From NCBI GenBank assembly GCA_039583875.1, contig CM077163.1, forward strand, positions 229,082,646 to 229,146,645: 64,000 nucleotides of DNA, read 5' to 3'. The DNA comes from Platanthera guangdongensis. Its lineage: Eukaryota > Streptophyta > Magnoliopsida > Asparagales > Orchidaceae. Below are positions 35,276-47,700 of this stretch, piece after piece. Position 1 is the stretch's first letter; each line of letters begins with the position of its first letter. The notes below the pieces were generated by a model. The model was not told the DNA's origin. It ran no database searches and saw only the letters and a list, made by a program, of their open reading frames with translations. Position numbers and translations under genes: made by a program.

Positions 35276-35294
35276 GCACGGGCTACGCCCGTGC
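35276..35294 (-). repeat. Helitron 3' terminal hairpin
   Basis: gcacgggctacgcccgtgc folds into an 8-bp stem with a 3-nt loop 11 nt from the Helitron end. Just inside are more short GC-rich hairpins (gcggccttcggccgc, ggcgggcttcgcccgcc). Confidence 0.8.
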
Positions 35295-35439
35295 TCGATG
35301 CTCTCGGGCGGCCTTCGGCCGCATCCAGGCGGGCTTCGCCCGCCTCTGCACGCGCTTCGCTCATGTTCGATATGCGCGTGCTCGATGCTCGATCACGGGC
35401 GTATCGACAACTTTAGATGAAATAAATAAATGAATACGG

Positions 35440-35770
35440 AAAGTTTAAGCACATTGTGACATTTCATCAAGTATGTGAGGGGCTGTTGATATAAATTACA
35501 CATGTTAGCTTGCAACAATTATATAGGTGAAATGTGCTGAGAAATTAATAGGTCAAGCAATGGAGGATGAAGATGGAGTTCATCAAAGTTTTGAAACGTG
35601 ACAAATGGTAATCAAAACAAAAAATACATTTCAGCATGTATGTGAGGGGGAGCTGATTCATAATGCACATGTTAGTTTGCAATAATCATATAATTGATGT
35701 GTTATAAAAAGGTAATAGGTTAAGCAATGGAGGATCCAAATGGAGTTCATCCAAATGAATAATTTTGTAT
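35440..35770. repeat. Two diverged direct repeats of about 190 bp near the Helitron 3' end
   Basis: The words agtatgtgaggggctg, cacatgttagcttgcaa and aagcaatggaggat-aa-atggagttcat recur in the same order from 35471 and again from 35638. Non-coding. Confidence 0.75.
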
Positions 35771-36153
35771 ATCCATAAGTTTTATTACAAAGCGAGTAAT
35801 ATTGAGTACAAATATCATGAGCGGAGTAGAGAAATAAAGTACAGACATAAAAACATAGCAACTTTTGATTATTATAACTTCACAGAATAAAAAACACTGT
35901 AAATGGTGCATAGTTTAGGATCTGTAGTTGGAGATTGCTGAGAGTTGATGATTCTGCAACCATAGTAACTGGTACGTGCATCTATAGTTTGAATCTCTTA
36001 GTAGTAAATAATATTGATTGCTGGAAGATTTTCTTTAGTGGCCTTCAGAGATTCTGTAATATTGGAACATGTACAGTTATATTAGATATCAAGAAATGTT
36101 GATCGAATGATGATACTACTGTTTGTTATTTAATGAAAAGTATTGAATATGGG

Positions 36154-36499
36154 TTACCTTCTAATCATTGTGAATACGTAGTTCCATTCTTCCTGTGGTG
36201 TGAGACCAGCTGGTACAGCTGGGATACGTAGTCGAAAACCAGGAATTTCAGTTCGGGGAAGATCTGACCACCGTGTGGTAGTTGGCGGGTAAAGCTCATC
36301 ATAGTAATTGTCATCAGAGTTTGATGAGTTGTTGTTGTTGATATGTGTATCTGAAAAGCAAAGTTTATGATATGAGGTTAAGATACTTGCTGTAGTAATA
36401 TATATATATATATATGAATAGTAATAATAACTTACTGGGTTGCGCGGCTGACTGATTATGTAACTGTGGCAGCGGATTTGATGAGTTGTTGTTCTCCAT
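36154..36499 (-). CDS. Small spliced Asn-rich Helitron ORF, unknown function
   Basis: I do not recognise this gene. ATG at 36499 starts MENNNSSNPLPQLHNQSAAQ. The first exon (36499-36436) ends at a good donor (CCCA/GTAAGT) and the second (36350-36154) follows CTTTTCAG, keeping frame. It continues Asn/Ser/Asp-rich (NNNNSSNSDDNYYDELYP) and then becomes ordered: RWSDLPRTEIPGFRLRIPAV, GLTPQEEWNYVFTMIRR, then TAA. About 86 residues. The stop is preceded by AAG/GTAACC, so a further exon is possible. It lies between the decayed helicase and the Helitron 3' end on the same strand as Rep-helicase. No membrane segment or signal peptide. Confidence 0.45.
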
Positions 36500-36714
36500 C
36501 TGTATATTTTGATATTCATATAGACATAAGCAATGTTTGTGAAATGAATTTGTATTTTATAATGTGTCGCTCAAATTTGATTTTGTTATTTACTGTGTGA
36601 CTGCATGTGTGTTCGTATGAAAATTAATTTGAGAACAACTTTTTCTTTTATATAGCTCCGTGAGTAAATAATGAGTTTGTTTTTAGGTAGCTCTGTACTG
36701 TTTGATGAATGTGT

Positions 36715-37775
36715 TCATCTTGATAGAGTTACATATAGATGGACGTGAGTAAAACGATGAGCGGGTACATAGGTTCTTATATCTTTAATTATTTTGTTTT
36801 CTGCTTTATTGGTTGGTAGTTGGAAGATAAGATGAATTTGAAATTGACGAAGCGTAAGTTTAAAATGCATTTTTGAATATTTAAGGCTCAGTAAATGTAT
36901 ACGTGGAGGGAATATAGTTTTTATTTTATGTTTTATTGTGAGAAGTGTAAGCGCAATGATACTTTAATTTAAAAAATGACATAGAAGACGTGAACGATTA
37001 GAAAGTCTTGTTGCGGCATTGAGCTGTGAAAGTACTGTAATAGGCGAATCGTTTTTTAAAGGCACTTTGTGTGGGTTGAGATTTAATTGTGATAAAATTT
37101 TTAAGAGCTCGTGTGTAGCTAAACTGTATTTATTATGATTAAGTGAGTTAAATGTGTAGTATGCGTCATTTTTTCTTTGTAATAGTTATAGACATCTGCG
37201 GTTTAAATGACTGATATTTTCATGTAGCGGAGGTTAGAAAATTGTACTCTTAAGATTATTTGATTTGTGCGTATGTCTGTTGGTATTAGGGAGGAATGAA
37301 TTAAGTACCACATATATTGAATGGTTCATTTTTTCATAAAGCTGCATACAATTTGTGATGCCGAGCATTGTATGTCCAAATATCAGTTTGTTATTATTAG
37401 CAATATATTGTAACAAATTTGAGAGTTCATGAGAAGAAGAAGCGGCAATATTTTTTGTCAATGAAAGCAGTATTATGGTTGTTTATATAGGTGACTTGAT
37501 AATAGTTCTGTTGAGAATATGAGTTTTATTTTCATTAATGCAAGGTAGTATTATGCTAAAAAAATTTGTGGGTAGTATTATTAGTTTAAAAGCAGAAGTT
37601 TCAGGTATTTCAAAACATAAATCGCATTGAGTAAGTAGTTGTTTTAAATGTAGGACGGTGTGTTTTTGGACGTATGTTTTAACTAATTGGCGAGTAGTGC
37701 TAAAATATTTTGTGTATATTAGGTAATATTTACAATTATAGAGTAATGTACTTTATAGTCTTATGGGAATTGTGA
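36715..37775 (-). pseudogene. Decayed second Pif1-type helicase domain
   Basis: One minus-strand frame holds four open blocks ended by stops at 37483, 37234, 36964 and 36715. All four stops are in the same phase, so the frame is interrupted by nonsense changes only. The blocks follow the order of the intact helicase upstream: a motif Ia-like block (KLIILPTNFFSIILP against HIILATASSGIAATLLP), the motif II region with DEAP lost (KLIFGHTMLG), then YYTFNSLNHNKYSLATHEL with LNPHKVPLKNDSP (compare YYSFDSVEDDN and LPPHKLSLKIGAP), and finally RFTHVHLYVTLSR (compare VFTHGQLYVALSR). Catalytic residues are gone. It is a relic of a duplicated or ancestral Rep-helicase tail. Confidence 0.68.
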
Positions 37776-38186
37776 AGTTTAAATGGGTAGTCATGTTATA
37801 TGGAAGGAAATTGAATGCAAATTTTAATGTATTTGTATATGTAATCATATGACAATTGTTTTGTACAGTTGCATGTGAGTAAGTATATAAGAATGTGTAA
37901 CATTGTCTATAATGTCATCAACAAAGAGAATATCACATGCGTTACAATGTATTGATTCAATAGTGAGATACTATGCATATCGTTGATAAAAATTTTTATT
38001 AACAATATGTTAACAGTGATATATACAGTACGTTGCAGAGTGAAGGATAGTAGACAGTAAGTAAATGACATAGTAGTAGAATGCATAGGAGCATAATATG
38101 TCAGTAATGTTCTATGTGATGTATACATTCAATAGAAGTGAGACTGATGGAATTCTTTACAGAATATTTATATGGACTTTTTTTGT

Positions 38187-38670
38187 TCATGATATGGAAT
38201 TTATATGACGCTGATAGTATTCTGGTTTAATATCAAATAGGCGTAGCTCTTCGGTTGCTATTGGTATTCCATCAATTATTTGTCCGGTTATCACGATCGC
38301 AGCATCATGCATCGACACTTCATCTGTAAAGATTAGTTCTCCTGTCGTAGTTTGATTGTCTGATGTGGTGATGTCAACCTGCAGCAATAAATGTGTTATA
38401 TGGTTTCATTTTGTTACAAATGGTGCAAGAATTTATAGTGCAATTTTCATTAAGAGTGCTTACACTGGCGTGCAGGAAACCTGGAAGATCTTGGAAGAGT
38501 GATCGTAATAAATCTGCGGTTGTAGTATGAGGAAGGTTGCTGAGTAGTATAGCGAAGTAATAGTAATCCCGCATATCAACTGGTACATTGTTGTAGGAGT
38601 CAATAGACTCAACTGTGGATGACATGGTATTCTCTTGAGTCACTGTTACTGAGGAGTTGTATGCAGACAT
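38187..38670 (-). CDS. RRM-like accessory protein of the Helitron, two exons
   Basis: ATG at 38670. Exon 1 (38670-38464, 69 codons) ends at AGT/GTAAGC, and exon 2 (38378-38187) follows GCTGCAG and ends in a stop, giving 132 residues. After a Ser/Thr/Asn-rich N-terminus (1-36) the pattern fits one RNA-recognition motif: beta-1 YFAILLSNLP (RNP2-like, 38-47), helix TTTADLLRSLFQDL, beta-2 FLHASVDITT, loop, beta-3 GELIFTDEVS (RNP1-like, weak), helix MHDAAIVITGQIIDG, beta-4 EELRLFDIKPEY. The exon junction falls in beta-2. The aromatic residues of canonical RNP1 are mostly absent, so RNA binding is uncertain. It follows Rep-helicase on the same strand. The RRM assignment rests on pattern reading, not a profile search. 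Confidence 0.55.
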
Positions 38671-40263
38671 TGTGAGTATATGCGTATGTACTGTATCAAA
38701 TAACAGAGCATAGTTTGAGATGAGAATAAATAATGATTTTATATATAGCATTTTTGTTAATGGTGGCAGAGAACATGTAATTTTAGAAAGAGTAAGAAAA
38801 TGATATATTGAGTTTTAGTGGAAAATATTTAATTCTTGAAATGTAAAGTAGTGTAAATGTAAATACGTATTTGAGGTTCGGATACTATTGATTGAAGATA
38901 TTTTTGTTCAGTTCAATAAGTATATTTAGCGTTGTTGGTGGTACAGGTATGATTGTGGGTGTGTAATAATAATGATATTTGCGGACGAATAATTTTGTCG
39001 ATATTTTTTCATTTAAAAATATGGTCTATATTAAAGTAAAATATTTAGTACATTTTGTTGTAAAAGTAATAACAATAATAGAATTTATTAGTTTTGAACG
39101 TAATATGTTATTATTCTATATTATTAAAACACTGAATTATATTTGGCAAACGCAAGAAATACAGTTTTTTTATTTAGAGAACTCTGAAGTATGAGAGTTT
39201 TTTTTACATGTTGCCAAAGTGTGAGAAGTGATATTGTAAATAAATGTAATATAATGGAAGATGGTAGGGCTTGTCATTTCAGTGCGATGAAATCATCAAG
39301 TAAGCATAGAACTATGTGTAGCTTGAAAACAACAGTTGTGTGTATATTTCGTACCATTTTTACAAATATGTTTATATTGCATGTTTTATAGATACTGTTA
39401 TGTGTTCATGTTATTGAATGTAATAGTAAATGAATTCAATATTAATGTTTTAGAAATAATGATGATAACTGGGTTGTTTTGTTTTTTATGTAAATAATTG
39501 GTAAAAATGTTAAATTAATTCTATAAATGTTTTGTTCAACGTGATGTTTATTCAAGTATGAGTATTTATGGTGCTGTGCATAACAGTTTGTAAATGTGTT
39601 GTTTATTAAAGAGAAGAAAATTGATATGCTCTATTTTTGTTATTATAAACAGTAATACAAATTTCATAGTTGAGTTGGATAGTCAAAGTCGTATTGATTT
39701 TGCTATGTGTAATTATTGAAGGTGGTAATGTATAATGTATGTTTTTTTAATTTGTAAGTAAATAGGTATTGTGTTATGTAAACGTGAAAATGTATATGGT
39801 AATGTAAATAGTAGTACTATTTACATTATTGATTTCTTGCAAATTTGATATAGTGATCATATCAGAAGAACATTGATTTATGATAGGGTTCATTGCATAT
39901 TAAAGGTAAAAGTTTTAAGTGCATAGAAATACATAATAAAATAATATATGTTTGGGCTTTGAAATTAGATGTAATGTAAATGAGTGTTTTATATTTAATA
40001 AAGTAGGACGTAATTTTACATGTGGAATGTATCATGAGAATTTTTTTATGCGTGAACTGTTTTTGTTATAGTGGTAATAGTAATTGTAGTATATAAGAAA
40101 AGTGTAGATGTGAGGAGTATGTGAGTTGGGTTTCTTGAATGTACCTGCAGGAGAAGAATTAGATGTTTATTGTTGTAGATGCGAACGATTACAACTGAGA
40201 TGGCTGTGTAAGTTATATGAAATTAAGAAATTAGTACAGATGATATGATCATGGAACTTTATG
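38671..40263. other. AT-rich spacer between Rep-helicase and the RRM-like gene
   Basis: About 1.6 kb, strongly AT-rich, with only short interrupted frames on both strands. Rep-helicase may have a further small exon here: its last exon has a donor (CAG/GTACAT at 40299) before the stop, and an acceptor (TCTCCTGCAG) lies near 40147. No other gene could be supported. Confidence 0.5.
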
Positions 40264-43200
40264 TTAAATATGAAAGCAGATATAAGCAATAAAATGTACC
40301 TGTATGTTTGCTTGTGATAGTATTTCTTTATAAACAATGTTTTTTGTGTATGTGCCAGGAATGCCACGTAATGTACCATCCTTAATTAATACCTTTGTAT
40401 TTGCAGAAGTAGTTCCTCTTGATAGAGCAACGTATAGTTGACCATGAGTGAAAACAGGAGATGGTAGATAAAGGCCAACATGTTCGATTGTCTGTCCTTG
40501 AGATTTGTTTATTGTCAGTGCAAAGCTTAAGCGAACTGGGAATTGTTTCCTCGTAAGTTCAAAAGGTAGATGTTGGTCTCCAGTATTTTTTAGAGGGATG
40601 CGCGGCAGGAAAACTGATTTGCCTTTATGTTCACCAGTTAGAATTTCTGCTGCAATAACATTTCTTGAAAATTGTCGGCATATGAGTCGTGAACCGTTGC
40701 ATAGGCCAATACGTGGGTTTAGATTTCTTAGGAGCATAATAGGGGCACCTATCTTTAAAGATAGTTTGTGTGGTGGAAGATTACTTGATGAGATACTATT
40801 TAAAAATTCTGGTGGGTATAAATTACAGTTGTCATCCTCAACAGAATCAAAAGAGTAGTATGTTATTTCATCACCAGGGAATATATGCAGACATTTCTCA
40901 TTTAAATGTGCAACATCTTCATTTAGCGGACTCAGTAACGCTCTGTTTTCCCAGTAGTCATAGTTAGTATGACATGTCATATTAGAGAATATGATGTTGA
41001 TAAGTATGTCAACTGAATCATCACCAGTCCAGGGAATAATCATAGAATCAGGAATTCGTATCATATCATCACCATATGTGGATTCAGTACCATTTCCAAT
41101 TTGAAGAAGAAGCTGTGAGAAATGGGGATCATTGAATGCACGCATATTTTCAGTTAGTGATAGTAGCTTAACAGATAACCACAACGGCGATGTTACAATA
41201 CTGGCATTAATAATTTGTGACATTGTACCGTTGAGTACAACTGGTGGAATTTGACGGAAATCGCCGCCCATAATGAGAACTTTATTACCAAAAGGTAAGT
41301 TTGTGTTTAGAACATCTCGTAATGAACGGTCAACAGCTTCGAAAATATGTTTGTGTGACATAGGTGCCTCATCCCACAGAATAGCGGAGCTGTGTTGTAA
41401 GAGTTGTTGCATAGCTGATGTTTTTGTGAATTTACAGTATGATCCTGCTTCAATTGGAATAGGAATCTTGAATCTTAAATGTGCTGTATTTCCTCCTGGA
41501 AGAAGAGTTGCAGCAATGCCTGATGATGCAGTGGCGAGTATAATATGACCATGGCTTCGTAGGTATGCAAGTATAGCCTTGTATAGAAAGGTTTTTCCAG
41601 TGCCAGCAGGTCCGTCAATGAAGAAAATACCGCCATTGCCTTGTCTAACACATTCAGTAATAATATGGAAGATATAAGCTTGACGGTTATTTAATGATGA
41701 AACTGAAGCAAGATCTGTACTTAAAATAGGCATTGATAGCTCATCTGCAATTAAGATGGAGGAGTCTGGAATATTTTCGAATGTTGAAGACATGTTCGGG
41801 ATATCAAACTGTGTAACTGATTTGTTGTGTTGTTGGAGAATGTTGTTGATTTCACGAAGTAGTTTGTTGGCGATATATATGTCGTTGGTAGATGGCAATG
41901 TACGGAAATCTTCTGTCATTGCTGTGTAATTAGAATTCCAAAGCTCCCTAACATTTGTGGGATTGCAGAACAGTAAAATTGTTGTAAATAAGGTACGCAG
42001 TGCTGCGGGCATCTGAAATTCTTTAGCATCAAACATACACCTATGTAGGCTGTTGTCTCGTTCTAATAGACCATAATGTTCAGCAGCGGATTTAAATGTT
42101 GAGTGAGTAGTAGTACCAACTGTCATCAAATGTGTGAAAGATCGTGGTGCTCGAATATGATTTAGGAGCATGCGCAGGTAAAATCTTTCTCCTTCTGAAG
42201 GATGTACGGAGTACATTCGAGCAACAATCTTTTGACGGCGCCTTCGTTTATGCCAAGTTCTTGAATTTGAGTTCCATGTGTAGTATTTTGGAAATTCAGT
42301 GTAGAAGTAGGCGTGTTCCTCTTGGTTGCTGTCGTTAATGCTGAAGAACTCGGTTAACATTGTACGGGAGTTGCGCTCATTTGCAAGAATGGTAGTAAGT
42401 ACATCAGTACTGCGAAACTGAATCTGATGTTTGTTTGGCAGATGTATTTGTAAACGAATTACTGAAGGATATGTCTGGTACATATTGAATTTGAATATTT
42501 TCCAGAATGCTTCCTGAGGACATATCCATCGACCGTTCACATATTGAGATATTTCATTCCGATCAGCAGTATCATGGATTTGAAATTCAACACAGTCAGG
42601 ACCTTTGTGAATATATTTGTATAAGTATTTGATACTCTTAATACTACTACAGATTTCAACATTTATATGACAGTCATATTTTAACAGTAGATATGGATTG
42701 TAAGGTACAACCCATTGGTTTGTAATATTAAAATCTGCAGCACGTCGTAGACGGAAGGAACGTCCATTATTTCGCCGTCGGTAAATCGGGTATGAGTCAG
42801 CTCCTTGTACTGTATGGCTAGCAAAGTTTTTTGGGTAACCTTTTTTGCAGTTACCATGTTTCATGCATGGTGCGTGAGGATTTACATGTCCACATGGACC
42901 ATGAATCATATGTCGTACAACAGCATTATATAGTTCAGGCTCATGTTCAATATGAGGGAGTTCAGCACGAACAATATGGTCATAATCATCTGGAGTATTC
43001 ATTTTGTCGCGTGCATCGAAAATGATCAACATATGAACATGAGGTAAACCTCTTTTTTGGAACTCAATGACATGCACATGACTAATTGTTTTTCCCAAAA
43101 TATGCCGGTGGAAAAGATCGTGCTTTAATTTCGTGTACTTAGCGTTGAATATTCGACTAACTATATCGGGCCGATCTTGAGGGGTTTGCGTAGAGTAGAG

Positions 43201-45261
43201 CAATTCTGTAATTTCTGGCCACGATGAATTGCATGTCATCGTTAAAAATATATCTGGTCGACCATACTGTTGAACAACAGCCATTGCGTCTTGATAACGT
43301 TGGTACATGTCGCGCGGACTTCCAACAAAGGATGATGGTAAAATAAGACGGTGACCAATATTTGCTGAGTCATAATAATATAGTATATGTCAGTAAAACA
43401 ATGAATATAAAAAATAACATTATTATATATTGTAATGAACAAATTATAATACCTCCAATAAGTTCTCCAGCATTGAGGCAATCTTGTAAACCACAATAGA
43501 GTTCAGCACGAAGAGAATTTTGATTTCTTGTAATCCATCTTAATTTTTGAGTTTCTATTTTGATGTAGTTGTCAACAACATATTGTTGTAGAAGGCGACA
43601 TCCGTGTAACGGTAATGATAAAAGTGGACCACGGTCCTATAGTTATATGAATTTCAGCATAAATAAATTGCATTTACAATTATGAGGATTATAGTAAAAA
43701 AAAGTACAGTGTATACCTGTAATACGTAGGAGTAGTAGTCGCAGCAGGTAACACGTAGATTATTTAATCCTTTATATTCAGCTATCCAACCATATGTTCC
43801 ATATGGGAGAAGTAGAGGGTATTGAAGAGGATCGTAGAAACCAGTATATTCTTGTATGGTAACTATATGACCTTCGGTTGTTTCAACAGTTATGTTGCGT
43901 TCATTTGAATCAAGATAATCTTCAGCTCCAACAATTATAGCAGCAACTTGGGAGGCTGTTGGTAATATATACTGTTGTTCACGTGCTGGGCGTTCTTTGA
44001 TAACTAATTTGCAGTTGATAATGTCTTCACGCTCAGACAGTCGGCGGAACATCAGTACAAATGGATTGCACGCATCTAAAATTGTTCGGATTTTTTGCAA
44101 TAATGAGCGGTCTAATGCTGAGTTCTCCTGTAAACGATTATCAATTTCATGTTCTGTATCATATATGTATAGCTGTAAATATCGTGGTCTTGTATCTGGA
44201 GCAGGAAGAAGTGACCCAATTCGATGGTATATTGCTCCGTGAGCTCGGAAAGTGTAAACACTGTGTTGATCGGCAGACAAAGTTGGGTCTAAGTTTACAC
44301 CCATTGATGTGAAAGAGAATACATGATTGTATGAACGAATATATCTTCTGAAATGACGGCTCTGTGCAGAATCACCTGTAAATAAATTATAGAGCTCATC
44401 TGGGAATGGTGGAGTTGGTATGCGGACTTTTCCATTGTTGCAGCACATTGTTGGTGTTTCACCATCAAATAACTTAGCTTGACAGAAATTACACACTTTT
44501 GCTCGTTGCAATTGTATGTACGTAATATGTTGTCGTACATTTGAAATACGGGCACTATTATGGATTCTGGAACAATGGTTTGTATCAGTGTTGGTATCAT
44601 CAGAGGTGGAATCATTTTCATTGTCAGATTGAGGCGCAGGGGATGCGTGAATTTCTATGGAGATGAGAAATGCATGAGGTTAACGTACAAAATTAATGAA
44701 GTACAAAAAACATTTGAATTGTATTGTAGTTTCGAAGTACGTACGTTGCAGTAAATGTTCATCTGCGTGCTGTACGAAAAATTCTGGTACATGTGGAAGA
44801 TGTACAGATTTTTGTGGGATGTCATTATCAATTGATGGTATAACAGATCTGTGAGAAGATGATGATTCTCCAGTTTGAAGCGGTTGCGTAGCATGAGTAA
44901 ATGACGACGACACGGTTGTTAAAGCGTATCGGTGTACAACAGTAGATGGAGTAGATGATACTGTGTTTAGAGATTGTATGTGGGGCGCAGCAGTAGGTCT
45001 GGACAGGGTATTTCGTGGCTGTTGATGCAGGCATAGTGGAGTCACATGGAGGTGTAGGAGTTGAGTGCCCATGGGTAATTTCATGGGGTGGTTCCAACAT
45101 TCTGTGACTCAAATAGATGTTGACGTTTGAGCACGGTTTCGAGCGGCAGCACGCCAAATGGCTCGTTGATGTTCTTTTTGTGCTTCAGTCAATTGCAACC
45201 ACCGAGATCTGTGACGGGTTCGATTAGAAGCACGTTCTCGTTCGCGTTGTTCTGCTGTCAT
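40264..45261 (-). CDS. Helitron Rep-helicase (HUH endonuclease plus Pif1 helicase), one in-frame stop
   Basis: Four exons keep phase: 45261-44745, 44654-43717, 43636-43453, 43364-40264, about 1580 residues in all. The N-terminus (MTAEQRERERASNRTRHRSR) is the basic region typical of Helitron proteins. Exon 2 holds the Helitron-like N-terminal domain with zinc-binding cysteines (CNFCQAK, MCC). Exon 4 starts the Rep part with the HUH motif (KRGLPHVHMLII) and the two-tyrosine motif (YLYKYIHKG), then the Pif1 helicase: Walker A GPAGTGKTFLY, motif II ILWDEAPMSH, GGDFRQIPP, LTENMR, SQGQT and YVALSRGT. The protein nicks and unwinds DNA for Helitron transposition. A TGA at 45111-45109 interrupts codon 51. 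Translation could start downstream, as catalytic domains are untouched, or the copy may be inactive. Confidence 0.87.
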
Positions 45262-45589
45262 CCTGGCTCTCCTAATTCGTGAACGTTGAGCAGCACACGT
45301 GCTTCAAGTGTGTCCATCTTTGCGGCGGAGAGATTTTAATACAACCTGAGTTGATATATATTTAGTAGTAACATAAAAACTAGCACGTTGATGCGTTATT
45401 ACTCAGCACGACGTGTAACTGTATTTTTTCAGTAGTGTGAACTTCGTTTTGTTCAGTGGTAAGATCTGTTGGAAACATGCGGTTCAATGTAAATGGTATA
45501 TTAAGACACTGTGAGTTGCGTATGTGGGTATACATTTTAGGGATTTTAGGTAATAATGTGATGGACCTGAGACTTAGCAGCCGACCATA

Positions 45590-47700
45590 CTGTTTCGGAA
45601 AACATATTTACGCGTATGCTTAGTGAAAAGTGGACAGTTCATAAATTTATTTAGGTGAGTGAAGATGAAAGAGATGAGTAGTAGAAGGAGATGTGATACG
45701 CATAAAAACATAACACTCACAACAATTTTGTTGAAAGTTCACAGGGCAATTTGATTACTTATGCGAAATAGCAGTCAGATATCTAACGTTTGGTAGGTGG
45801 AGTTGGTGCTGAATGGAGAGAGCTTCTGAAATACCGTTTGGTCTTTAAAAAAATAGAAAAACACTCATTTATATTTCGGGCATGCGCGCAAATACAGATG
45901 GAGTGGATCACATGGGGTTTTTTTGGAGTCATGTTATACAGGATTATGAAAGGACTCTGAAATTTAAGAAGACGAAGAGGTAAACAGAGTGATTTGCGAA
46001 GGCAAACGGATGATTTATATTTAGTGCGTAACATAAAAGCATAGCACTTTGAAGATTCATCAAAATGCATTCTTACTATAGACATAATCAGAGTTTTATA
46101 GTAGATGAGGACATGTAAGTGTGTTGTTTCAGTAGCGGGGAACTTATGTTTTGTTCAGTGGTAAGAGTGTACTGTATGAAAACATAGCAGGTGAAATGCA
46201 AATGTGTATAGTAACGACACTGTGATAGTGTGCGTATGGGGTTATGACATTTTAGGATTTTAAGTAATAATGTGAGGGATCTCTGATGGCACATTTTGTT
46301 TCGAAAAACAGGTTCTTGGTACACGCTATCAGTGAAAAGTGTACAGTTCATAAAAGTTATTTAGGTGAGTTCAGATGAAAGAGATGAGTAGTAGAAGGAG
46401 ATGCAATACACAAAATACGTTGTATCCAGTTGGGCCAATTCGTGTTGGCGGGAACTGTACGAAATCGCAGTTTTGGCTTCCTCAGTGAGCGGAACTTTCA
46501 ACAACGACGTTAATCACAACAATTTGTCAGGTAATGTGAGAGTTCACAGGGAAGATTATTCCTTATGAGAATTTGGCGGTTCATATTAGTATGAGTAGCG
46601 ACACAGATGGAGTGGAGGTCACATGGGGTTTTTTTTGGAGTCATGTTATAAGATGCAGGATTACGTGAAAGGACTCTGAAATTTAAGAAGACGAAGAGGT
46701 AAACAGAGTGATTTGCGAAGGCAAACGGATGATTTATATTTAGTGCGTAACATAAAAGCATAGCACTTTGAAGATTCATCAAAATGCATTCTTACTATAG
46801 ACATAATCAGAGTATTTATAGTAGATGAGGACATGTAAGTGTGTTGTTTGCAGTAGTGGGGAACTTATGTTTTGTTCAGTGGTAAGAGTGTAGTGTATGA
46901 AAACATAGCAGGTGAAATGCAAATGTGTATAGTAACGACACTGTGATAGTGTGCGTATGAGGTTATGACATTTTAGGGATTTTAAGTAATAATGTGAGGG
47001 ATCTCTGATGGCACATGACTGTGGCGGTGGAGCATACTGTTTCGAAAAACAGGTTCTTGGTACACGCTATACGTAGTGAAAAGTGTACAGTTCATAAAAG
47101 TTATTTAGGTGAGTTCAGATAAAAGAGATGAGTAGTAGAAGGAGATGCAATACAGAAAATACGTTGTATCCAGTTGGGCCAATTCGTGTTGGCGGGAACT
47201 GTACGAAATCGCAGTTTTGGCTTCCTCAGTGAGCGGAACTTTCAACACACGACGTTAATCACAACAATTTTGTCAGGTAATGTGAGAGTTCACAGGGAAT
47301 ATTTGATTCCTTATGAGAATTTGGGGTTCATATTAGTATGAGTAGCGACACAGAGGTCGATCTAGCGTTCGGTGGGTGGGGTTGCTAGCTGAATGGAAAG
47401 AGCTTTTGAAATAAGAATGAACCTCGTGGTCTTTAGAAAAATAGAGAAACATCTACGTTTATATGTCGTAGCATGCGCGGAAATACAGATGGAGTGGAGG
47501 TCACATGAGGTTTTTTTGGAGTCATGTTATGAGATGCAGGATTACGTGAGAGGACTCTGAAATTTAAGAAGACGAAGAGGCAAACAGAGTGATTTGCGAA
47601 GGCCAACGGATATTTGCAGTCATTATGGGAGGTCGACATGTGTGGGCGTATGATTATGGGTACAGAAGTGCTAGTTGTTGGCATACTTTTGGTAAGAGTG
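45590..47700. repeat. Three diverged 0.7-0.9-kb direct repeats in the Helitron 5' half
   Basis: The words gagatgagtagtagaaggagatg (near 45672, 46381, 47127), cacatggggtttttttggagtcatg (near 45909, 46620, 47501) and gaaggcaaacggatgatttatatttag (near 45999, 46717) recur in the same order. Spacing is about 710 bp, then about 880 bp. Non-coding. They sit upstream of Rep-helicase, where its promoter should be. Confidence 0.8.

Noticed and set aside
42831..43025. Plus-strand frames opposite Rep-helicase (also 40505-40858, 41273-41548, 43997-44312)
   Set aside because: They overlap the well-supported Rep-helicase exons and have no motifs of their own.
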